Shown here in pieces: positions 1-11,816 of a stretch of 64,000 nt of DNA. This stretch comes from Ascochyta rabiei. Its lineage: Eukaryota; Ascomycota; Dothideomycetes; Pleosporales; Didymellaceae. The notes beneath the pieces are model-generated. The model was not told the origin of the DNA. It did not search any database and saw only the letters and a list, made by a program, of their open reading frames with translations. How positions within the stretch are numbered: the first letter of the stretch is position 1; every line of letters begins with the position of its first letter. The DNA lies in assembly GCF_004011695.2 (NCBI RefSeq), contig NC_082412.1, positions 1,550,001-1,614,000 of the forward strand, read 5' to 3'. A program made the translations under genes and the position numbers.

Positions 1-1712
1 AGACAGTGTCAGGCCGGAATGAAGGCCCTGGGGTTGCAGAGAGGTGATCGAGTTGCCGGCTATGTTGCAAATCACACGAATGCGCTTGTGGCTATGCTGG
101 CTGCGACATCACTGGGAGCCATCTGGACAGCAGTCAGCCCAGACACAGGCGTACATGCGGTACTGGAACGATTGCGGCAGATCGAACCTGTTATACTCTT
201 TGCAGACAACGCTGCTTTCTACAATGGTCGAAGCCACCCAGTAGTACCGAAGGTCAACGAAATTGCCGCCGGGTTACCTTCTCTGCAAGCAGTCGTGATC
301 TTCCCTACTGTGTCCTCAGTCGATGTCGACCCCAAATCCATTGATGTGGCTTTGGGTAAAGCCTACGACTATGTTTCTTTCACGTCTTTGTCCAAAAATA
401 CAGAGCTCACCTTTGAGCAACTCGGCCCAGACCACCCAGTATACATCCTGTACTCTAGTGGGACTACTGGTGCACCGAAGTGTATTGTTCATGGAGCAAT
501 TGGGACACTTCTTCAACACAAGAAGGAGCATATCATTCACTCTTCGATTACACCCTCCTCACGACTGTTCTACTTCACGACTTGCACATGGATGATGTGG
601 CACTGGCTCGTGTCTGGCCTTGCTTCAGGGGCGACGCTTGTGCTCTACGATGGTTCGCCCTTCCGTTACGTCGACAGCAACAACCCCTCAACCTCTGTCC
701 CGGATGATCTTGCAATGCATCGCCTTATCGAAGAGTATGGCATTACACACTTTGGTACTTCAGCGAAGTACTTATCAGTTCTGGAGCAGAAGTCTGTTGA
801 TCCCAAAGCTGCCGGGCTTGCCCTGGGAAAACTGGAGGCAATCTACTCAACAGGTTCACCACTTGCTCCCTCGACATTTTCGTACGTTTATTCTGCTTTC
901 CCACCTAGCATCAACCTCGGCAGTATCACAGGCGGCACAGACATCATCTCTCTTTTCGGTGCGCCGAATCCTCTGATACCCGTGTACGAAGGCGAGATCC
1001 AAGCTGCTGGGCTCGGCATGGCCATCGCTGCCTTCGATTACACGGGCGAAGATATATCATCGACTGGTGAGCCAGGTGATCTTGTATGCACAAAACCCTT
1101 TATTTGTCAGCCCGTGGCTTTCTGGGGTGGCGAAGGCGCCAAGAAGTACCAGAGCTCATACTTCGACAAGTTCACGAATAAGAAAGGAGAGCAGATCTGG
1201 CACCACGGCGACTTCGTACGCTTCAACCCTAGAACCGGTGGTATCTGGATGCTCGGACGGAGTGATGGTATTCTGAAGCCAGCTGGTGTTCGCTTTGGTT
1301 CAGCTGAGATTTACAACGTTGTGCTTGAGCATTTTGCCGAAGAAGTCGCGGATGCGCTATGCATTGGGCGGAGGAGAGAGACTGATGCGGATGAAACCGT
1401 GGTACTCTTTTTGAAGATGGCAGAGGGACATCGGATTTCGAACGACTTGGTATTGAAGATCAAGAACTCTGTCAAGAACTCGTTAAGTGCAAGGCACGTT
1501 CCTGCTGTTGTGGACGAGTGCCCTGAGATTCCAGTTACTACAAACGGGAAGAAGTAAGTCAACCGCAAATTGAAAAGCGCTCTTTACTGACCATCTGCAG
1601 GGTTGAGGGCGCGGTCAAACAGATACTTTGCGGTCTGAACGTGAAAACATCTGCAAGCGTCGCAAACGCAGAGTGTTTGGATTGGTACCGAGAGTGGGCC
1701 AGTTCACATTAG
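1..1712 (+). CDS. acetoacetyl-CoA synthetase, 5' partial
   Basis: Activates acetoacetate to acetoacetyl-CoA with ATP (ANL superfamily adenylating enzyme, cytosolic ketone-body/sterol supply). The reading frame is open from base 1, so the start lies outside; the ATG at 19 is internal. Exon 1 is 1-1553, the intron 1554-1600 (GTAAGT...CTGCAG), and the last exon 1601-1712. The P-loop-like adenylation motif YSSGTTGAPK (bases about 451-480), WMMWHW, and the HGDFV/GRSDGILKPAGVRFG hinge region are visible. The A10 catalytic lysine motif TTNGKK-VEGAVK is split by the intron. WMMWHW and the SAEIY segment fit acetoacetyl-CoA synthetase better than acetyl-CoA synthetase. 554 residues are present; about 120 N-terminal residues should be missing. 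Confidence 0.93.
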
Positions 1713-2742
1713 TCAAAGACAAATTGGCAGACTCACGAGTGGAGAGCAATGCAGTGAAATCGCGTTTACATCAGAGGCGCATTTAAATTCAGGCATCTCA
1801 ACTTCCCCGTGCAGTCGTGCGACCTTGAGAAGCCTCAATCTGAGTATGATCTTGTGAGGTTGTGAACAGCTATACTTTAGGCCAGGGCGCATGCCTGTCC
1901 CTGTTGTACTGGTCAAGAAATCTGGCTAGTCGTGGGTGCAAACCGACTCCGAATAGGCCTGGAATCACAACAGACGCAGGCTTCCTAATGAATTGTGACC
2001 ATCCTAAGTAGTTTTGTCTCATGTCTCAGCTGTCTGCAATTCCATTTTACGCAAAATTTGAGATGACTGTCATCTGATCCCCGCTTTGAAGAGTAGCCCT
2101 CGCTTTTGTAGCTCTATGTTTGTGCATCAGCCAATGTGGGTTATCTGAAGGTTAGCAGGGATCGGTCTTCGAAGCCGAGCATGACATTTAAGCTTTTGCC
2201 ACGACTCAGCCTAGAAAATCGGAGTAGCCCACTCCAAGATTCCACATGCGGTAGGTTTGGAAAATACTGTCGATTGTGGGGAAATATAGGCCCGGATCCA
2301 CTGGCAATGCCCAAAACCTGGGAAACTTTTTTTTTTCTGGAAGTCCGCCATGCATTACTCTGCCAGAAGCTCCTATCACAAGACTAGCTATAGCTCTGAT
2401 GGACAAAACGCATTCGATGCACAATAACAATCTCGAGCCAAAATCTTTCCATGCACCTCTCATAAATCAGACAGCGACGTTAGATTTTTCGTTCAGAATG
2501 AGCTTCTGCGGTCGGAATAATAGCAGAAGAGGAAAATCACTGATTATCGGGATGACAAACAAGTATGGCTAGACTGATCAAAGCGCACGAAGAATGGTGC
2601 CGGAATTCTACTTGAGTACCAGGCACTAAGCTTCGAATCAAAGATGAAGTAGTCGAATCGGTGATGAATGAATTTATGCATTGGTTGTTAGAGCGATAAT
2701 CGTAGAGGGACATGGTCATCGTATCATGGAGATCATGAGATC
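1713..2742. other. intergenic, no gene seen
   Basis: Between the tail of the acetoacetyl-CoA synthetase gene and the tail of the CFEM receptor gene (convergent). The open frames here are short and lack family features. I see nothing else in it. Confidence 0.6.
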
Positions 2743-4554
2743 CTAGCGTCGGTCGAGAACAGCAAGTGCACGACTCCAAGGCCCCGAAATACGGTGCTCA
2801 CGATCTCTTGTAGGTGGCACCAGATCTGTCTCACTTCCGTCTCGGCTGGGTCTTGTCGTGGTTTGAGAGGCTACCATTGTTGACCCTGTCTGCGTCGATC
2901 TCAGGACAGTTGTGGATGTCTTCCTAATTATACCATGCGGAACATCCTGCACATAGTCCTCATCAACGTCATCAAGACGTTTTTCGAAGTATGCAGGTGT
3001 TGGAGTCCTAGGAGATATCATCGTGTTCTGATCCGACTTTATCGAGTGCTTCCGGTCCCAATCGGGTGTGGACGTTGGGCTCAAGCTTATTTGAGAAAAG
3101 TGAAGGGTGGAGATGAGCCTCGGCTTGCTTGAGCCACCAGATCGACCGAACATACCAAAACTGCGGAGACCCCACGAGGCCTTGTCGGAAGATTTGCGGG
3201 AAGACCTGCGGTCGGAATACCAGCTATATATCGAGCGGAAATTCGGCATGGCCTGCTCAATGAGTGGACGGAGGGGCAACAGATTACCGCAGATGCATGC
3301 AGCTAGGATCTCGATAAGAGACCACTTGATAACATCAACATTGTCCCATGTTGAGTCGTATGAGTTAGAGTACTTCACAAAGAACTTGAGGCGGACAATG
3401 CTGGTTATGGACGCACTATCATTGTTAGCAGACGACAGACGTAGCACAAGGAGGTACTCACAAAGATCCTACACTGATCAGCAAGATGACACCAATCTTC
3501 TTTCTGGTGCTCATCTGTAGTTTCCAGATCAATGGTAGAGGCAGAAGTAAGATGATAATGTCCTCTACGATGCTAAGAGCTGCACCAGTGAATCCAATGA
3601 CCGCAGACACAGGGAGGCATTTCGCGTCGATGACTGTCTTATCCCAGATAGACCTAATAGGCCAGCACTGAAAGACGACCAGAAAGAAGAAAGCCAAGCC
3701 GTGGACGAACATGAAGGTGATCATGCCTCGCACACTCCATCTAAACCACGTGATGAAGTCAGGAAATAGACGCAAGTACAACGCCAGAATGGCTACTTTC
3801 GAGAAGACTTGAACAGCGACGTAGAGCATTTGACAGACGTAGAAGAGCTTCAGGAGTTCGACAGCATTGGACGTTGGCACGTCCCAGTAGTGGAGGCCGA
3901 AGCCTTTGAGAGACATTTCAAGTATGATGATCGAGACTGTGATCAATAGAGCCTATGGAGCATTAGCGAAGTCATTATTCTACATAGAGATTGCACTTAC
4001 TGCAGCGATGATAGCATATGCATCATCGGACCAAAGACGCCGTGTTTTCAGCCATCTCGAGTAGAGACGCAGAAACAGAAATAAGGCTGCTAGTATGATA
4101 GTAGCAATTGAAGCTGTCTTCAGTTCATGGACACGGGATTCGATTGGAAATGCTGCGCACAGTCCGTCCGCAAATTGAACGACCTCTGTCATGTGGTAAG
4201 CTCAGGTAGCATATGGCAATAGACAATCACTAACGGTTTTGGTCAAGAAAGCCACAAGACTTCTGTACGCATGCAGAGAGCTCTGCCTGCATGGTAGTGT
4301 TCGTGCAAGCACATGTAGCCAGATCTTGAGCGTTTGTCATCGGGCAGCCGCCGGAAGTAAAGAGATCTTCCATGACACATGGTACCTAAGATGTATCAGC
4401 CCGGATTTTCCAATTAGAGATTGATGATATTTACCGAACATTTTGGGATCATGCCCAGCATGGACACCACAGAGGTCGTCGGTGTGATGGACGACTGAGC
4501 CATTGCTGTGCCGAGGAATAGAAAGACAGACAACATCTGACCAAGAAGCATCAT
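2743..4554 (-). CDS. CFEM-domain Pth11-like integral membrane receptor
   Basis: Likely a seven-helix plasma-membrane GPCR-like protein of the Pth11 family, which in plant pathogens takes part in surface sensing. My join: exons 4554-4435, 4385-4235, 4185-4001, 3952-3462 and 3415-2743 (539 aa), introns 46-49 nt with GTAAAT, GTTAGT, GTAAGT and GTGAGT donors. A signal peptide (MMLLGQMLSVFLFLGTAMAQ) precedes an extracellular CFEM domain with eight cysteines (KCSVPC, GGC, TCAC, SAC, KSC, GLC). Hydrophobic helices follow, with typical motifs RLYSRWLKTRRLWSDDAY and LPLPLIWKLQMSTRKKIGV, then a long polar cytoplasmic tail. The ligand cannot be read from sequence. The internal splice from exon 2 to exon 3 is the least certain. 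Confidence 0.88.
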
Positions 4555-5339
4555 TTTCTGCAACAAAGTATCACCGATCATGAATCAAGGGTTTGAAATC
4601 GCTGATATAGACCAGGTTTGCGCATGGAAGCGAGCCGTTCCTTATATGCGAACTGGCGGTGCGGGAGCGGGCGGTATCAATGCGCATTCCTCCGAGGTTC
4701 GAGCTACCGTGTGCACGCTACATGCCGAAGAGAAGGTATTATCAGGTATGCTCGATGAACGGGGCTACCACAGTCGTACCTAGTCTGATCTGTCGGGTGA
4801 CACCAGCTGCGTAAAGACTGCCATTGCGCCAACCCGGCTTGAGGAACAGTTACCGACGAGGCTCGAGTCGTGGGTAGCCATGAACGGATACAGCAACAGC
4901 ATGGGACTACCGTTTGATGTTTACAGGTGGCTTGCAGCATCGGACAGGAACCCATTGGACTGAAATGCTCAGGGCTGCGCTCGTGAACTCTCACGTGTGT
5001 GCGGCATCTGTTTGCGCCATCACCTGTTGGGGAATTTGAGCTGCTGCGGCGACTTCTCCGGTCTTGAATATAACGATAAAGTCAGAGTGGCACACTTTAG
5101 TGTGCCAAACAAATCACCATGACGGACTATCGGGCAAGTAGCATCCGTACCTAGTCCAAGGAACCGTGGGGCGGAAGACCGATGTACGAACGAGTGTTGC
5201 GTCTTGAAACATGGAACCAAAGTCAAACCTAATCCAAGTTGTTGGAAATTTTGGTCCTAACGCGCAGAGGGGAGGCTGGTGGTTGAGCCCGGACTGGAAA
5301 TGGTACGTACCAGCGAGTCGAAGCCATTCAGTTCAGGTC
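4555..5339. other. intergenic with a short perfect inverted repeat
   Basis: Upstream of the CFEM receptor gene; probably holds its promoter. No coding sequence recognised. A perfect 8-bp inverted repeat (TGGCACAC-TTTA-GTGTGCCA) lies at 5088-5107. Confidence 0.5.
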
Positions 5340-6600
5340 ACACTCAGGCCACACTAGCGCTCGCTACAGCTAAAGAAAATGCCGGAATCACATCGCGCGA
5401 ACTCAAAACTATCGCAGCGACCCAATGAGCAGAGCGGGAGATGAAACTGCCGAGGCGAGACGGCTGCAGGGTGCAGAGCAATTGCCGGTAGATCATGGAA
5501 ACACAGCTGGCACCTGTACCTGCAGTCGACGTGTGGATGCTGACTGCAGTAGTTGTGACCATCTGGCCACGGTGCCACCATCACTTCGAGTATGCAGGCG
5601 GCCTGTTATCGATGTCGCTGAGCAACTTCAGACTTAATGGACTTGAACGGGCCTACAATTTCCGTGTAGCGGATGGCATACACACAGCTGCGAATAGCCG
5701 TGGCCTTGTTACCGAGTTTTGTGGTATACGCCCGGAGCAAGCCAACCGGATAGGGCGATCAAACAGCTCAGGTTGATAATAAGACAACTTTGTAGCGCAC
5801 TGACGATCAGAGGGGTTGAGGTCAATCAACCAGCCGTACTGCAGAAGATCAGGTATTCACTAGACCTCGTTCGGATCGTCGAGCTTTACCATCATTGCAG
5901 TAGACTCGTGAAGCAACCGCAGTTCCCGTCAACCTGACTCGTACTAGCGCGAAGCCGCCAGTAAAGCTTGGGCCCGCCTTCTTCCAGGCCAACTTCCTCG
6001 ACTAACGATGTACAAAGTTGGCGTACCATCTTGCGGACATCGATGCGGATCAATTCGCATAGTGCATGGAAGGTTCCATGTGTGTATTCTGACAGTAAGT
6101 GTTTCAAGAAATATCGAGGGGTTGTTGCCAAAAGCACGATGCCAACGATGATCTGAGATTGCTCAGAGTTGAGGTCCTAATAGTTAAGCCCGTCGGGGAA
6201 TCACGAAACACGCCAAGTTTGCCTCGGAAATAGAGAGCTAGTGCAAGCCCTACCCCTCTGCAGTAAACCATGTCCCAGTAGGTCTCGCATCTTGCCGTTG
6301 GTGATGGCGCAATCTGATCTGGGGCCAATTGAGGAGTCGAGCTTGCTGAGATTTGGCGAGTGTATGTGATCGCTATCAACATGGCTTCATCGACACCATA
6401 TAAGCTACAGAAAGCTCGGTATCACCGTATTAGCCAGCCTTACCCAATAGGCCGTGGTCTGCTTGTATCTTCGCAGATCCCACTTGCTCTTTCAACATCT
6501 TGACGATTTGCATTAGCAACTGATATGATTGCAGAACCACAATCCCTGCATGCGCCAAGCTACGGACGAACACCATAGCACCTTGCATATAGCCTGATGC
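5340..6600 (-). pseudogene. possible decayed or unresolved multi-exon gene
   Basis: Minus-strand segments read like protein but do not join cleanly. One runs from about 6586 to 6440 (starts MQGAMVFVRSLAHAG, ends at a GTAAGG donor). A second runs from about 6405 to 6190 (contains YGVDEAMLIAITYTRQ). A third runs from about 6180 to 5892 (contains LLATTPRYFLKHLLSEYTHG). A fourth lies at about 5725-5610. Segments 2 and 3 can be joined through a 77-nt GTAGGG...TTAG intron with a CTTAAC branch point. Segments 1 and 2 are out of frame by one base across the only obvious intron (41 nt). I do not recognise the family. It may be a damaged gene or a real gene with unusual splicing. Confidence 0.3.
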
Positions 6601-6895
6601 TCACAAATCTCGATCAAGCGTTACCCCAAATCGTTAGAGGTACTTTCCCATTTGGCGCAGCAGTGGGCAGAGGGGCTAGGCAGATGGGAGCAGCATGCGT
6701 AGCCGATTCGATTTCGATTCTCGTCCCGAGTATCTTGGTAGCCTATATGCCGCATTGTGAGATACCTTGGTTCGATTGTACCTGGTCTTCTGGCCATCGC
6801 ATGTTACCACAGAAAGATCTTCCGGCAAGAGTGTACAATGGCTAGCACCCAAAATGAAAACCAGGCTCTCACCATTCTCGCGCGTGCGGCATCCC
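6601..6895. other. intergenic
   Basis: Short gap downstream of the AlkB-like gene stop. Nothing recognised. Confidence 0.4.
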
Positions 6896-8157
6896 TCAAT
6901 CCCAGACCTGGCGACAGCTGACGTTGATGCGTTTCGTACCCATGTAACCTCTCCATTTCTTGAAAGCTTTTTCCTCTGCCGGCGTCGCTCCAGGCGTTCC
7001 CATAGGCCAATTGGCCAGGTACGAAGGACAAGTGCTTGGTAAGGTCCTGGCCATTGCATGCCAGGCCCACCTAGCATTGCCAGTGAGGTGTACGCAGTCA
7101 CCGCTTCGTACCCTGATTGCAACGGTCCGAGGCGCGTTTTCTTCTTCTCCGTCATCTTCCCCTCTGGCCATAATAAAAATACCGTCACAACCGACACTAA
7201 AGCTAGCCAGTGCGCGTTGGCATTGCTCGCTCACGTCACGATGGACAGGCATGAAGTCTTTCGCGCCATACACGAGCACCACTCCGGACTCAGGTTGGAT
7301 GTGAGGGAACAGGCCCGTGACGAGCTTCGACAGGTCGCCTGGAAAAGGTGTTGCGTGCTTTGCGTAGCTTCGTGTTGGCCAGTCATACTGTTCTCCAAGC
7401 GTGAGCCACCGGAGTTTAGTGTACAAAAACTGCTCGTTGTTGAGGGGTTTCTGTTTGCCCGGCACTTTTGGCGTCAGAACGTCTTCTGCTGCAGATCTGT
7501 CACGCAGGAAAAAACTGCTGTCAAATCGCACTGGTTCCGAGGACGGTTCTGGGGGATACCGGATGTCGTAGTCTGCCTGCAAATTGATCTTGTGGCTTGG
7601 GTCTGCTAAGTCTCGGTGCATAAGACAAGAGGTAAATAGGACCTGAGTCTCTGGAGGCAAAAGCTGCGGCACAACCTGCAGGCCAGGGAAGTCTCGATGC
7701 TCAAATATCGCTGCATCGGCTGAAGTCGCAGATAACGGTCGTCCTCCTGCGTAAGCTTGGCATGCAGCCTCGATGCGCAATGCAGGTATGGTGCCAGCAG
7801 GACGCCATATATCCCTTTCCTCTGGGCTAAATTCATGGCGTTTGCTCAGATCGAAGATGTTAGGATCGCTCTCCAGTTCAGCTTTTCTCATACTCTGGTA
7901 CCGCCAGTGCTCTTTCTGAATGAATTCTGGTGGCGTTGCATGAGTATCATGATGTATGGAGCCCTTCTGTACGAAGCATCAGCCAGACTCGTTCAGTAAG
8001 TTGGCGGCGACATACGAACGCGCTCAGTCTGCTCCGTGGAAAAGTCCATTGCCAACTTCGGCTTGATTGGTCGACTGTGCAGTGCACGCGTTGGCGTTAT
8101 CACACTGATGAGCTTGCGATACTCTGTCAGGCTACTAAATATCCTCGAACGTATCAT
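6896..8157 (-). CDS. AlkB/ALKBH1-like 2-oxoglutarate/Fe(II) dioxygenase
   Basis: Predicted oxidative nucleic-acid demethylase; ALKBH1 relatives act on tRNA (m1A, m5C) and have mitochondrial pools. Main exon 7966-6896. The Fe-binding HxD-type site is seen as PVHRDVSEQ, followed by a long beta region (SFSVGCDGIFIM), SGDCVHLTGNARWAWHA carrying the distal histidine, and the 2-oxoglutarate-side arginine region. The ATG at 7891 is internal if the upstream exon is real: exon 8157-8020 joined through a 53-nt intron (8019-7967, weak GTTCGT donor, TACAG acceptor) restores an N-terminus resembling ALKBH1 (PPEFIQKEHWRYQSMRKAEL). From the ATG at 8157 the product is 402 aa with an Arg/Ser-rich leader; from the ATG at 8049 it is 366 aa. 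Start is uncertain; family is clear. Confidence 0.82.
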
Positions 8158-9011
8158 CGGTCAGCCAGAATATCAATGGCAGGGCGTGTGAGGTCGTCTA
8201 GATGCCAGGATTGTAATGGTACTACGAGCTGCGAAAAGATCCAGGAAGGTGGTCAATGCTCGCTTACTAAGCCCTTACACTGCTCTGGCAAACAAAGCTT
8301 GCCGACTCAGCATCATTGCGTCACCAGAACATCTTCCACCAAGAAATTCCCAAATGTTCGTGCCATGTCTATCACAAAGCCTGATTGTTACGTTGCCAAT
8401 TCGCTTGCCTGAAGATGAGTAGTGAAGACTGTCTTTATCCCGCGATACAAATAAGCCAGTTTTTTACGTCCGAACGTGGGGTTAGGAACGCGAAAACATG
8501 CTTAAGGTCCCTCTGCTACAACACTCTCCCGCTCTACCTGCACAACATAACAATCAATATTTAATTTATACAAACTTATTTTGCAAGAGATTCTCATTAC
8601 TCTGTAAAAGGTTTTTATCACAATCTGTTGTGTGGCTACAGCAGCAGGTGCAGCAAGACACGTTAGTGTTGGTGCCCTAGTGTTCAATACAACTGATCGG
8701 CCATAAAAATGAGCTTCTTCGTACACAAGATGGGCGATGTCTAATGACGAACCATGGCTTTTGTGCAAGGGTAATCAGGTGAGAATCCACGATGTATAAG
8801 AATACAGCTCCGCATGTTAGTGTGGAACCAAAGATAGTGCCTAGAGACAACTACACTCGGGACCAAATGAGTGTGGCCTAGGATTCTTCCATTATGAAAT
8901 CGTTATATAGCCAGCCCCGACCTCCAAAAAGTTTCCCGCGTAGCTTTATAAGCTTACAAGGCTTCGGCTTGTCCACTCTACGACCCTTCCGCTTGGCTCC
9001 CTTAAGATCCC
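8158..9011. other. intergenic, AT-rich in part
   Basis: Between the AlkB-like gene start and the PLC stop. AT-rich from about 8520 to 8620. No supported coding sequence; the long plus-strand open frame near 7930-8412 is Ser/Thr/Cys-rich and unlike protein. Confidence 0.5.
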
Positions 9012-10799
9012 CTACATGTCCTCGAAACGGAACTTGACAAGTAACGTGCAAGTAGTCTCATGACCACCCAGGTCCAGCATGCGAATGAAGCTCCACCCGG
9101 GCACAGCGTACATCAGCCTTATAGCTGCCACGGCAAAGACAGGGTTGCGAGCAAAGCTATCATCGCTTTTGATGAGTAGCCTCAAAAATACCATTTCGCT
9201 ATCCTCGTATTCCCAGTCAAGCACTTCATTCCAGACTGGATCATTGGCAGGCGATGTCGCTTTGTGCATCAAGCTGGCCATCTTGGAAGGTTTGTAACCA
9301 GCGGTCTTGCGCTTGGGCGGCATGTTGTTTAAATCATTGGGGTGTATGAGTGTACAGGAAAGATACGGCTTTACGTCGCCATGTTCACGGTCGTCTGGTA
9401 GAGGGACGTCGGTGGCGCCGGCAACGTGTAGATGGAGCTTTTTGCGTCTACCGGTCAAGATGTTGCCGTTGCCGCCAGCGCGTAGAGCTGGAGGCTTCAG
9501 GACATAGCCGCCTGAACTAGCGAAAAGGGCTTCATTGAGTTGCATGCTGGCGCCAAAAGTCTGCCAGTTCAAGGCACAGATCTGTGCGCCGATGCCCCAG
9601 AAAGGCGCTGGTTGGAGATTTTTCGAAGAGATGCGGGTACCTTTTGGGTAGACACGCATGAGATGGTGGGCATTGTGTCGCGCAATCTTGGGACTGTTTC
9701 CTGGAAGATGCTTCTTAAGCCCTGACTCCGAAACGTTGATGAGCTGGTGATGCGGTGCGTTCTCAAGGTTCGCCTCAAACCATGAGTTGTTCACCGGCTT
9801 CACAGACTGAGCGTACACGCCAAGCTCGGCAAGCTCAGGGATGATGACGCCTTGAGGGCATTCTTGTTTCTGCTGGTTGTACAGTTGATGCGCTTTCTTT
9901 GCCTCCTCGTCCTCAGAGCTGTCGCTGTCGCTACTGCTGTCTTCTTCGTTAGGCAGATGGTATTCCACAATGACGACAATCTTGTTTTTGAGCTCTGCAA
10001 GAGTGACGTGATTGCCTGATCCTTCTTGTTCGAGGTGGCCTTTTTCGCGGATGGCCCTGCTAAGCAGTCGTTGGCCGAATACCTCCTGCATGATCCACGC
10101 AAGTCTAAGTTGGCCATGGGCACCACAATGATTTTCAAGCGAAATCATGATTGGCGCAGCATCTTTTCCGTCTGCAATCTCCATGTCCACAACATCACGG
10201 ATGGTCTCGCACACCGTACGGAAAGGGATGTTAGATACCAATGTATAGCCATGTGTGACTTTGGGTTCCTCAGGATTGTCGTCGTTCTACATCAGTATCA
10301 GTTACTCGGTCTTTGTACAGCGCATCAATGCTGCTACTATCGCTGAACTTACGTCCCACGCATCGATCTCGCAACAGCGGGACCCGGTGTGCAAAGCGAT
10401 TCTGTACGCCGAAGCGTCAGACGAGCCATATAATTGGTGTGCCATCAAGTAGGTATTATGACTGGAGCTGATGAAGTACTCCGGCAGTGGATGGCTGCGG
10501 TCAGTGACCTCCGGTGGGACCTTGATGTGGCTTCTGTCGAGTAGTTCCCTCAGTGCCGTCGACTGCTGCTCTGAGTCCATGCCAGCTTCTCCTTTTGACA
10601 ACACGTTCTCTTTGTACAAAACTTCTTTCAGCGCCTTGCTGACACGGAGACTATCTTTGGTGATATGTGATTTTCGCGATGCAAGACCGCCCCCAGCAAC
10701 GGTATTGGCGTCAATAGCCTCGCCCTTGTCTTCATCGTCAACTTTCGATGTCCTCGAGAAAGGGTTCAGCTTCGAAATTCCTGAGACTAGGTCTGCCAT
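9012..10799 (-). CDS. PLC1: phosphatidylinositol-specific phospholipase C
   Basis: Hydrolyses PtdIns(4,5)P2 to diacylglycerol and inositol trisphosphate at the plasma membrane. Exons 10799-10353 and 10286-9012, intron 10352-10287 (GTAAGT...TGTAG), 573 aa. The X box shows catalytic histidines in SSHNTYL and VTHGYTL, Ca-binding acidic residues in CCEIDAWD, and SLENHCG. After an acidic serine linker ([12 protein letters not shown]) comes the Y box with [13 protein letters not shown] and [19 protein letters not shown]-terminal C2 domain contains [12 protein letters not shown] and [11 protein letters not shown]. No EF hands or PH domain precede the X box, so it is shorter than yeast Plc1 (about 870 aa) but typical of the short fungal PLC paralogues. 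The gene faces away from the GH105 gene. Confidence 0.95.
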
Positions 10800-11816
10800 G
10801 GTAAATGTGGCTCAGGCTGTGGCTGTGGTGTGAGATTGTGGAATAGGTAGGATGATGTTAGGTTGGAGAGATGGCGGGGAGATGATGACGCCTGGAGGGG
10901 CACACGCTTGGCTGGCGTGAGCTGGCTGAGGCTGAAGGCAAGGCCCACACAGCGAAACATTCAGCCATGAGACGACATCAGAATGTCTTGTAGACGCGCA
11001 CGTCCTTTTCGCGATTTCTCGAAAGTGTAAGCCAATGCCAAGTCAGCGCAAGTCTGTCGCTGTGGTGGCCCTGACTCAGGCATCGAAACGCGCACATACG
11101 CGTGCAGCCCGTCCCAATTGCGCTCACTCTTCTCTGTGATTCACAATCTCTTCCATAACCTCGAACGTAGTCTCTACATTGTACGCGGAACGCGTGTTCC
11201 TGAACGACACCCGCTCTCAATAATTGCGAAAAGGCCATCAATACCCTACGCAGTACAGATAAGACTGCACGGAAGTTTTGAGATATGTTCTTAGCACCTA
11301 TAAGTCCTGTCATGGTCATGCATGATCTCCAGTGATCGCGTGTGGAGATGACTTACCGGTAGGCCATGAAACTTCCCCAATCGCCAAGATCTCCCCCGCA
11401 AACTCGTGGATTTCTTCCGTCCAATGCGCCCCCAGACATACTACATGCAGATGCGGATAGGCACACACGGAAAAGTATTCCAGTCTGCCCAGCTCACAGC
11501 AAAGTCAGTCGACATGGACGAGTATACTTGAGCAAAGAAGCTCCGGAGCTAGTATCATTGTCACCAATGAATACCCAGTTCGGTGTGGATCGGCCTCACG
11601 ACAGACTTCTTCTCTGGGCCGCCTAAGCTGCTGAGGTATTTACAAACTTGTTAAAGATCCTGAAGATGAGCTTGGCCAGCAACACAAGATGCACCGAAGT
11701 GCGGATTCAACCGGGTACTCCGCCCGGGAATGAAATAGAAGAAAGTATATAAGCGAAGTAATGCATTCGTAGACTTCATCAAAAAGTTCACACGAGCAAG
11801 ACATTCATCACTTAAC
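10800..11816. promoter_or_regulatory. divergent intergenic region between PLC and GH105 genes
   Basis: About 1 kb between two gene starts, so it should hold both promoters. A TATA-like box is marked separately. Small open frames near 11366-11626 show no family features. Confidence 0.5.
11746..11753 (+). promoter_or_regulatory. TATA-like box of the GH105 gene
   Basis: TATATAAG lies about 64 bases before the ATG at 11817, a normal place for a fungal TATA element once a short leader is allowed for. Confidence 0.5.
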
